Origin: Sphingomonas sp. IC-56
GTDB lineage: Bacteria > Pseudomonadota > Alphaproteobacteria > Sphingomonadales > Sphingomonadaceae
DNA: 64,000 bases
Direction: 5' to 3'
NCBI RefSeq assembly: GCF_021043375.1
Contig: NZ_JAJNDV010000003.1
Span: 62,001 to 126,000 of the forward strand
The notes below the pieces were generated by a model. It had not been told where the DNA came from and ran no database searches. It was given only the letters and a program-made list of their open reading frames with translations. Both the position numbers and the translations under genes were made by a program. Shown here one piece after another: positions 58,101 through 64,000 of the stretch (position 1 is the stretch's first letter; each line of letters starts with the position of its first letter).

Positions 58101-59024
58101 GTGACGCTTGTGATCACCACCTGCACGAATCGCAAGCGCAAGCCGGTTGCCGACGCTCTACGCATGTCTGCTCTGCCGGAAGCCGATCTTGAGGGACTGG
58201 CCCAACAATGGTCACACCGTCTCACGTCGGAGCAGACGCGTTTCCGTGGGGAGGACATCTACGGCGGTCGCGGTTTTCGGGAAGCCGTCGCCGCGGCCGA
58301 ACTGCTCGATGCGAAGCTACTGGTCGTCTCTGCGGGACTCGGCTTGATTGAGGTTTCGACCGTGGTTCCGCCCTATGCCTGTACCGTGCTCGTCGACGCA
58401 CCTGACAGCGTGCGTTCGCGCGTGACCGGCGCCTTCAGCGCCGCCGACTGGTGGGCGGCGATCTGCAAAGCCTCACCCTTTGCAGTCGCCGTGCATGATG
58501 CAGTGGAGTACGGGCGCGGGACGATCTGCGCGGCGCTATCGGACGCCTATATCGAGATGATCGCAGCCGATGTTCTTGCTCTGCCGCCGTCGGTGCTCGG
58601 CCGACTCAGACTTTTCACCCGTGCTTCGCTCAATCGAGTTCCACTGGAATTACAGCCGTTCGTCATGCCCTATGACGACCGACTTGATGGGCCCGACAGC
58701 CCCCATCGCGGCACGCGTAGCGACTTCGCCGGCCGCGCGCTTCGTCATTTCGCTGAACTAACGCGCGGCAACCCACCCGAGCGCTCGGCGGCTGAGGATT
58801 CTGAGGCGGTGGCGGCGGCCCTGCAGGGCTGGCGGATGCCGGCCAGGATCGACCGAGTTCGCCATGATGACACTACGATGCTTGATCTAATACGGGCGGA
58901 TTGGGATGCGGTAGGCGGCAGTTCGTCGCGGTTGCTGCGCCACTTCCGTGACAATCTGGGGATCGCATGCGAGCAGGGTCGGTTCGCGGCCCTAGCACGT
59001 AGGGTCCGGAGCGAGCGCGCATGA
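58101..59024 (+). CDS. YaaA/DUF6884-like protein, first gene of dpd operon
   Basis: A 307-residue protein. Its N-terminal ~130 residues have the features of the DUF6884/YaaA fold: LVITTCTNRKRKP near the start, YGGRGFREAVAAAELLDAKL, and the segment LLVVSAGLGLIEVSTVVPPY. The rest is helical. YaaA-like proteins bind DNA, and the related DUF5591 domain of archaeosine synthase acts on preQ0. By position it may process the inserted base, possibly doing the job that DpdC does elsewhere; this is inference. GTG 58101 start with GAGGGG 9 nt upstream. Its stop overlaps the start of the next gene (ATGA). Confidence 0.7.
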   Translation: MTLVITTCTNRKRKPVADALRMSALPEADLEGLAQQWSHRLTSEQTRFRGEDIYGGRGFREAVAAAELLDAKLLVVSAGLGLIEVSTVVPPYACTVLVDAPDSVRSRVTGAFSAADWWAAICKASPFAVAVHDAVEYGRGTICAALSDAYIEMIAADVLALPPSVLGRLRLFTRASLNRVPLELQPFVMPYDDRLDGPDSPHRGTRSDFAGRALRHFAELTRGNPPERSAAEDSEAVAAALQGWRMPARIDRVRHDDTTMLDLIRADWDAVGGSSSRLLRHFRDNLGIACEQGRFAALARRVRSERA

Positions 59025-60142
59025 GCGGGCGCGAATATCTCAAGGTCCGCGCGGTGCGTGCCGAGCAGGCCGGCGGGACCAGTGTCTTCGCCTTCTTCCT
59101 CTATGGCGCTGACGTCAACCGGGTGGCGGACATCAGCCGGATCCGCCGCGACGATCAGGAACTCAAGGGCTTCCAGCGCCGCGAGATCCGCGATCACGTC
59201 AAAGAGATCACGGCTTTTCTGGACAGCGGGCCGGTGCTGTTCCCCAATGCGATCATCCTCGCCATCTCCCCCGAGGTGGAGTTCGCCTCGGCGCGGGGCC
59301 GCTCACCGGGCAATATGTGCGAAGTGGGCGACGCGGGCACGCTGTCGATCCCGATCTACCCTGAAGGCCGGCGCGCCGCCTGGATCGTCGACGGGCAGCA
59401 GCGCTCGCTTGCGCTGAGCGCCGCGAAGGACAGGACAATCGCCGTGCCAGTGGTCGGGTTCGTCTCCGATGCGCTTGAGACGCAGCGCGAGCAATTCATA
59501 TTGGTGAACAAGGCGCGCCCGTTGCCGACACGACTGATCAATGAACTGTTGCCCGAAGTTAGCGTATTGCTGCCGCGTGATCTCGCCGCGCGGCAGTTAC
59601 CCAGCGCGCTTTGCGAAGCGCTTAACACGGACCCCAAGTCGCCGTTCTTCGGCCTGATCAAGCGTGAGTCCGATACGAAGGATCGCGCCGGCGTCGTCAC
59701 CGACAATGCGCTGATCGAAACGATGAAGGTGAGCCTCAAGACTCCGGCCGGAGCGCTCGGCCAGTTCAAGCATAATGGCGACGGTAACGATACAGTCGCG
59801 ATGTACGATGCGCTGCTACTCTACTGGTCGGCGGTTCGTGACACCTTTCCCGAGGCCTGGGGTAAGCCGCCGGTCGAGAGCCGGTTGATGCACTCGGCCG
59901 GCATCCGCGCAATGGGCGCGTTGATGGACACTATCATGCTGCGAGCAGATGCGGCGCCGGACAAGGCGGCGGCGGTGCGCACGATGCTCAAGCGCATCGC
60001 GCCCTCTTGCTGCTGGACCGCCGGCACCTGGGAAGGTTTGGGGCTCGGATGGAACGAGATCCAGTCGACCTCACAGCACATTACCAAACTCAGCGATCAT
60101 CTGATGCATATCGAGCGCGATCTCGCGCGGGCGGCGGCATGA
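59021..60142 (+). CDS. DGQHR-domain protein, DpdB-like (copy 1)
   Basis: A 373-residue ParB-like/DGQHR-superfamily protein. DGQQR lies at residues 124-128 (AAWIVDGQQRSLALSA) after GFQRREIRDHV near 50-60, then the FILVNKARPLPTRLINELLP motif. DndB and DpdB are members. In the known pathway DpdB acts with DpdA to put preQ0 into DNA. Start overlaps the upstream stop; its own stop overlaps the dpdA start (ATGA). It is a diverged paralogue of the copy at 61415. Confidence 0.8.
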   Translation: MSGREYLKVRAVRAEQAGGTSVFAFFLYGADVNRVADISRIRRDDQELKGFQRREIRDHVKEITAFLDSGPVLFPNAIILAISPEVEFASARGRSPGNMCEVGDAGTLSIPIYPEGRRAAWIVDGQQRSLALSAAKDRTIAVPVVGFVSDALETQREQFILVNKARPLPTRLINELLPEVSVLLPRDLAARQLPSALCEALNTDPKSPFFGLIKRESDTKDRAGVVTDNALIETMKVSLKTPAGALGQFKHNGDGNDTVAMYDALLLYWSAVRDTFPEAWGKPPVESRLMHSAGIRAMGALMDTIMLRADAAPDKAAAVRTMLKRIAPSCCWTAGTWEGLGLGWNEIQSTSQHITKLSDHLMHIERDLARAAA

Positions 60143-61470
60143 AGTTCATCTTCGCCGACAGCCTCGACTATGTAGACCCGGCGTTCGACTTCATCGCCGA
60201 TCGCAGTTCGGCCGAGCGCCAGCCCTATTGGGATGACGCCTATCCGCATGAGATCCTTGGCTATGCGCCCTATGACGGGGTGCTGGTTTCGCGCGGGATT
60301 GTCGGCGATCACCGGGTCAAAGGCAAATATACCGCCAGCCAAGCGCGCCGCTTCCACTTGGTTGGCGTGCGTAAATTCCTGCGTCTCGACAAGCCCGAGT
60401 TCGCGCATCTCGACATCTTCGGCGATTGCGGCGCCTTCACCTATGTGCAGGATGAGAAGCCGCCTTATACGCCCGCGGAGATGGCCGGATTCTACGACGA
60501 ATGCGGCTTCACCCACGGCGCGTCAGTCGACCATATCATCTTCGATTTCGACGCCGGTCTCACAGGGCTGGCCGGCGGATCGGCCGACGCCCGGCAGCGC
60601 TTCGACATCACGCTGGAGAATGCCGAAGGCTTCCTGCGGGAGGCCAAAGCGATGGACGCGAGGTTCACACCTCTGGGCGTGATCCAGGGCTGGTCTCCCG
60701 GCAGTATGGCTGACGCGGCGCGCCGGCTCGTCGCCATGGGCTATGACTATCTGGCGCTCGGCGGCATGGTTCCGCTCAAGTCGCCCGAGATCAAGCTGTG
60801 CCTAGAAGCGATCCGCGAGGTGATCCCGGCATCGACGCGCCTCCACATCCTCGGCTTCGCCAAGGCCGACGATATCGACAGCTTCCACGGCTACGACATC
60901 TCCAGCTTCGACACGACGTCGCCGCTCATCCGCGCGTTCAAGGACGCAAAGCAAAACTATTACTTGCCAGGCGACGGGCTTGCGCTGCGCTACTTTACTT
61001 CAATCCGGGTGCCGCAGGCGATCGAGAACCCCAAGCTCCAGCGTGCCGTTAAGAAGGGCGTGTTCCGCGCTGAGGAACTTTTGCGACTAGAAGCGCTGGC
61101 GTTGGACACGCTGCGGGCATTCGATCGCGGAGCCGCGGGCCTTGAGGAGACGCTCCACAACGTGCTCGTCTACAACGCACCGCTGATCGAGGAAAAGCCG
61201 TATGAGGACTGCACTGCGAGCTCATCCCTGGCGCGCCTAAGCGAGCGCTATCGCAAAACCCTGGCCGAGCGGCCCTGGAAGCAATGCTCCTGCAAGATCT
61301 GCAAGGATGCCGCAATCGACGTGATCATCTTTCGTGGGAGCAATCGCAACAAGCGCCGTGGAATTCACAATCTCGCGATCTACCAAGACCATATTGAAAG
61401 ACTGGATCTGAAGCGTGCCATCGAACCAAGTGATGACCTATCTCGCCGTCTATGCGCAGCAGAGCAGTGA
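60139..61470 (+). CDS. dpdA: DpdA, DNA-guanine transglycosylase (TGT-like)
   Basis: A 443-residue TGT-superfamily enzyme that would exchange guanine in DNA for preQ0. Asp96 (FGDCGAFTYV) aligns with the general-base Asp of TGT and Asp258 (SSFDTTSP) with the nucleophile. A zinc site is kept as C383-x-C385-x2-C388 with His410. The sequence GGMVPLKSPEIKLCLEAI fits the barrel. Unlike tRNA TGT it lacks the QueTGT signature and matches DpdA of genomic islands, which uses DNA. Start MKFIFADSLDYVDP overlaps the upstream stop; its end overlaps the next gene by 56 nt. Confidence 0.9.
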   Translation: MKFIFADSLDYVDPAFDFIADRSSAERQPYWDDAYPHEILGYAPYDGVLVSRGIVGDHRVKGKYTASQARRFHLVGVRKFLRLDKPEFAHLDIFGDCGAFTYVQDEKPPYTPAEMAGFYDECGFTHGASVDHIIFDFDAGLTGLAGGSADARQRFDITLENAEGFLREAKAMDARFTPLGVIQGWSPGSMADAARRLVAMGYDYLALGGMVPLKSPEIKLCLEAIREVIPASTRLHILGFAKADDIDSFHGYDISSFDTTSPLIRAFKDAKQNYYLPGDGLALRYFTSIRVPQAIENPKLQRAVKKGVFRAEELLRLEALALDTLRAFDRGAAGLEETLHNVLVYNAPLIEEKPYEDCTASSSLARLSERYRKTLAERPWKQCSCKICKDAAIDVIIFRGSNRNKRRGIHNLAIYQDHIERLDLKRAIEPSDDLSRRLCAAEQ

Positions 61471-62521
61471 GCACACAGTCCTAAGCTTCGCGGCAAAAGC
61501 CGCGGACGTACTGCGCTTTGCCTCCATCGAGCGGATTGGGCGCGACGCGCAGGGCGAACTCAGCGGGTTCCAGCGGCCGCAGGTGGCCGCCCATATCCGC
61601 GAAATCCGCGACTATCTGGAAAAGCCCAACGCGGTGCTACCGAATCCCATCGTCGTCGCTTTCACCGACCGCGTCACCGTCGAGGATCTCGGCAACGGTG
61701 CTGCGCAATTGGCAATCGACTTGAGCAGCGGCGTTCCGGGGCTCGTGGTGGACGGCCAGCAGCGCCTGTCGGCCCTCGCCGATATGGAGCGCGACTTTCA
61801 GGTGTTCGTCTCGGCGCTGATCTGCCGCGACCAGGCGGAACTGCGCCGGCAGTTCGTACTTATCAACAACACCAAGCCGTTGCCCAAATCGCTAATCTAC
61901 GAGCTGCTGCCCACGGTCGACAATCTGCCGCCCCGGCTCAGCCGGCGCTCGGTCGCATCGGATTTGACAGCGCGACTCAACTTCGAGAACACCGCGCTCA
62001 AAGGTTACATCAAACAGCATACCTGTCCTGAAGGCATCATCGCCGACACCGTGATGCAGAAGATCATCATGGAGTCGCTCAGCAATGGGGTCATGCGGGA
62101 GCTGATCCGGGGACCCAAGGGCGGGGAGCGCTGCGTGCGGCTCGTGTCCAATTTCTTCGAGGCGGTGAAGAAGGTCTGGCCTGAGGCGTGGCACGGCCAG
62201 AAGCCCAATTCCTCGCGCCTGCTGCATGGCGCTGGCATTCAGGCGATGGGGGACGTCATGGAGGTGCTCGCCGAGCGCGGTGAGGCGAGGACGGTCGAGG
62301 ATTTCAGGAGCGGCATGGAGTGCCTCAGGGGCAAAACCGCATGGACCGCTGGAGAGTGGCATATGGACGGCGAGGTCCGGCGGTGGAACAGCTTGCAGAA
62401 CGTTAACCGCGATGTTGCGCTGCTCAAACATTATCTGGTTGGCATCGTAAAGGCCGACCTGCGCAGCAAGGCCAAACGCGCGCCGGCACCTCTGCTCGAA
62501 CCGACCGTCGATTCGTTATGA
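61415..62521 (+). CDS. DGQHR-domain protein, DpdB-like (copy 2)
   Basis: A 368-residue second DGQHR protein. DGQQR is at residues 113-117 (PGLVVDGQQRLSALAD), GFQRPQVAAH near 51-60, and FVLINNTKPLPKSLIYELLP downstream. It is clearly related to copy 1 but well diverged, so not a recent duplication. Start GTG 61415 or ATG 61433; both overlap the dpdA 3' end (56 or 38 nt). The stop overlaps queE (ATGA). Possible roles: a specificity partner or a heterodimer with copy 1. Confidence 0.8.
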   Translation: MPSNQVMTYLAVYAQQSSEHTVLSFAAKAADVLRFASIERIGRDAQGELSGFQRPQVAAHIREIRDYLEKPNAVLPNPIVVAFTDRVTVEDLGNGAAQLAIDLSSGVPGLVVDGQQRLSALADMERDFQVFVSALICRDQAELRRQFVLINNTKPLPKSLIYELLPTVDNLPPRLSRRSVASDLTARLNFENTALKGYIKQHTCPEGIIADTVMQKIIMESLSNGVMRELIRGPKGGERCVRLVSNFFEAVKKVWPEAWHGQKPNSSRLLHGAGIQAMGDVMEVLAERGEARTVEDFRSGMECLRGKTAWTAGEWHMDGEVRRWNSLQNVNRDVALLKHYLVGIVKADLRSKAKRAPAPLLEPTVDSL

Positions 62522-63150
62522 GCTACGCGGTCAAGGAGATCTTCAAGACGCTGCAGGGCGAAGGTGCCCAGATGGGTCGCGCCGCGGTATTCTGCCGTTT
62601 CGCCGGCTGTAACCTGTGGTCGGGACGCGAGGTGGACCGCGCCGCCTCGGTCTGCTCGTTCTGCGACACGGATTTCGTGGGCATAGATGGCAACGGCGGC
62701 GGGCGCTTCGCCGACGCCCAGGCTCTGGCTGATGCGATCGAGGCGGAATGGGCTGGCCCCCAGGCCAATCGCTATGTTGTGCTGACCGGCGGCGAGCCGC
62801 TGCTTCAGGCTGACCAGGAATTGGTCGATGCGCTGCACGCACGCGGATTCAGTATCGCCGTGGAGACCAATGGCACGCAGCCGGCGCCTCAGGGCCTCGA
62901 CTGGATCTGCGTCAGTCCCAAGGCCAACGCCGAACTGGTCCTGCTCGCGGGCAACGAGCTCAAGCTTGTCTATCCGCAGGAAGAGATTGCGCCCGAGCGG
63001 TTTGAGCGTCTCGCTTTCGAGCATTTCTTTCTGCAACCGATGGATTCGCCGACGGCCGCCGCCAATCTCGAGGCTGCAATTACCTATTGCATCCATAACC
63101 CGCGCTGGCGGCTTTCGCTCCAGTCACACAAAACGATCGGGATCCGCTGA
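62518..63150 (+). CDS. queE: 7-carboxy-7-deazaguanine synthase
   Basis: A 210-residue radical SAM enzyme that converts 6-carboxytetrahydropterin to CDG in preQ0 synthesis. The QueE-type cluster motif is C31-x14-C46-x2-C49 (CNLW then CSFCDTDF). The substrate-binding motifs LQGEGAQMGR near the start and VVLTGGEPLLQ in the middle are intact. ATG 62518 overlaps the upstream stop. Length is typical. Confidence 0.93.
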   Translation: MSYAVKEIFKTLQGEGAQMGRAAVFCRFAGCNLWSGREVDRAASVCSFCDTDFVGIDGNGGGRFADAQALADAIEAEWAGPQANRYVVLTGGEPLLQADQELVDALHARGFSIAVETNGTQPAPQGLDWICVSPKANAELVLLAGNELKLVYPQEEIAPERFERLAFEHFFLQPMDSPTAAANLEAAITYCIHNPRWRLSLQSHKTIGIR

Positions 63151-63524
63151 TGTTCGAGCTCAGCAAGCAATTTCGTTTCGACGCCGCGCACACGCTGCAA
63201 CGGACAATCGACACCGAATCGAGCCGCCGCATTCACGGCCATAGCTACCGCGCCGAAGTCACGGTGCGCGGGCGGCCCGATCCGGCGACGGGCATGATCG
63301 TCGATCTTGGCCTGCTTGAGCGGTCGATGGAGGATGCCCGCGATGCGCTCGATCATCGTTTTCTCGACGAGATCAACGATCTTGGGCCGGCGACGATGGA
63401 AAATCTTTGCCGCTGGATCTGGGATCGCCTCAGGCCAAACATCTCGAACCTGTCACGCGTGAGCGTCCACCGGGACAGTAGCGGTGAGACCTGTTCTTAC
63501 TGGGGCGAGGAGATCGCCGCATGA
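63150..63524 (+). CDS. queD: 6-carboxytetrahydropterin synthase homologue (QueD-like)
   Basis: A 124-residue PTPS-fold enzyme. Zinc ligands are His14 (FDAAHTL), His29 and His31 (HGH); [22 protein letters not shown] and [10 protein letters not shown] follow as in QueD. The catalytic Cys four residues before HGH in E. coli QueD (Cys27) is Ser25 here. It may still act as QueD through another residue, act on a different pterin, or be partly inactive. It overlaps queE (TGATG) and queC (ATGA). Confidence 0.85.
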   Translation: MFELSKQFRFDAAHTLQRTIDTESSRRIHGHSYRAEVTVRGRPDPATGMIVDLGLLERSMEDARDALDHRFLDEINDLGPATMENLCRWIWDRLRPNISNLSRVSVHRDSSGETCSYWGEEIAA

Positions 63525-64000
63525 TGACCGATGAGCGTGCCCTCGTTCTCTTCTCCGGTGGCCAGGACTCCGCCACCTGTCTTGCCTGGGCGCTTGAGAC
63601 GTTCGGCTGGGTCGAAACCGTTGGCTTTGATTATGGTCAACGCCACAGGGTCGAGCTTGAATGCCGCGAGGCCTTCCGACAAGGCGTGATCACCACCAAA
63701 CAAGCATGGGCCGCCCGCCTCGGCCCCGACCATATGCTTGACCTCTCGATCCTCGGTCAAGTCAGCGAGACGGCACTGACGCGCGAGGCGGAAATCGCGT
63801 TGCGAGCCGATGGACTTCCCAACACCTTTGTGCCCGGCCGAAATTTAATCTTCTTCACGCTTGCCGCTGCCTTAGCGTCCCGACGCGAGTTGCGCCATTT
63901 GGTCGGGGGTATGTGCGAGACTGATTTCTCTGGGTACCCGGATTGCCGGGACGACACGCTCAAGTCGCTTCAGGTGACCCTCAACCTTGGCATGGGTACC
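63521..64000 (+). CDS. queC: 7-cyano-7-deazaguanine synthase, partial
   Basis: The N-terminal 160 residues of QueC, cut by the window edge. The ATP-pyrophosphatase loop [16 protein letters not shown], the [11 protein letters not shown] motif and [20 protein letters not shown] are intact. QueC makes preQ0 from CDG with ATP and ammonia. The start is ATG 63521 (overlapping the queD stop) or ATG 63524. It is the last visible gene of the preQ0 set; a folE gene may follow outside the window. Confidence 0.92.
   Translation, partial: MMTDERALVLFSGGQDSATCLAWALETFGWVETVGFDYGQRHRVELECREAFRQGVITTKQAWAARLGPDHMLDLSILGQVSETALTREAEIALRADGLPNTFVPGRNLIFFTLAAALASRRELRHLVGGMCETDFSGYPDCRDDTLKSLQVTLNLGMGT

Larger units (their letters stand above)
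50431..64000. mobile_element. tRNA-Leu genomic island carrying dpd and CHAT genes
   Basis: The island starts at tRNA-Leu(CAG), encodes a P4-type integrase next to it, and holds accessory genes and plasmid-transfer remnants that contrast with the housekeeping chromosome on the left. Its right end is not in the window: I see no second copy of the tRNA 3' end. Contents: integrase, a frameshifted oxidoreductase, a CHAT protein, helicase and relaxase relics, and a 7-deazaguanine DNA-modification operon. Confidence 0.8.

Noticed and set aside
50518..64000. Right attachment site of the island inside the window
   Set aside because: I scanned for a second copy of the tRNA-Leu 3' end and saw none, so the right end must be outside.
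53443..64000. CHAT protein and dpd operon as one system
   Set aside because: They face opposite ways and are separated by about 850 nt of transfer-gene relics, so a functional link is only a hypothesis.

Overview
This is a high-GC alphaproteobacterial window, almost certainly from a sphingomonad (Sphingomonas or a close relative). The evidence is gene content and order: a CcrM-type GANTC methyltransferase, an FzlA-like division GST, a LOV histidine kinase, an EcfG-like promoter, lepB-rnc-era, pheST with rpmI-rplT, and gltD/gltB. A recurrent GTCACCCCGGC...GCCGGGGTGAC palindrome also fits.

Positions 1-50,430 are ordinary chromosome, densely packed and running in both directions. From left to right: an MBL hydrolase fragment, an SDR, a SulP transporter, a bestrophin channel, an M13 peptidase and a DedA protein; pheS-pheT, LysE and rpmI-rplT; an AsmA protein, a LOV-histidine kinase-receiver sensor, hisN, an outer-membrane phospholipase A, a peroxiredoxin and a diguanylate cyclase; two tiny membrane peptides behind a sigma54-type promoter and a stress SDR behind an EcfG-type promoter; ccrM behind a cluster of DnaA boxes and GANTC sites; tRNA-Arg(CCG), nth-dapB, a sirtuin and lepB-rnc-era; pgi, a PhnA-like protein, glutathione reductase and a dicarboxylate symporter; glmM, DUF1272, a thiD-VOC fusion and rnhB; an MFS transporter and FzlA; gltD and gltB separated by two DUF2059 genes; uppP and an NDUFA9-like protein.

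From tRNA-Leu(CAG) at 50,431 to the window end lies a mobile island. It starts with a P4-type tyrosine integrase right after the tRNA. A frameshifted MDR oxidoreductase pseudogene follows, then a 1270-residue CHAT-protease protein on the minus strand, then remnants of a UvrD-type helicase and a DUF3363 relaxase.

The main feature of interest is a tight operon at 58,101-64,000 in which every junction overlaps: a YaaA/DUF6884-like protein, a DGQHR protein (DpdB-like), a TGT-like DpdA, a second DGQHR protein, queE, queD and queC (cut by the window edge). QueD-QueE-QueC make the base preQ0. DpdA with a DpdB partner is known to exchange guanine in DNA for preQ0. The operon therefore looks like a nearly self-sufficient 7-deazaguanine DNA-modification system that carries its own precursor pathway. 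Its unusual points are two DpdB paralogues around one DpdA, a QueD whose catalytic cysteine is serine, and a YaaA-like first gene that could modify the inserted base. Known dpd restriction genes are not visible here. The CHAT protein next door may be an independent defence gene.
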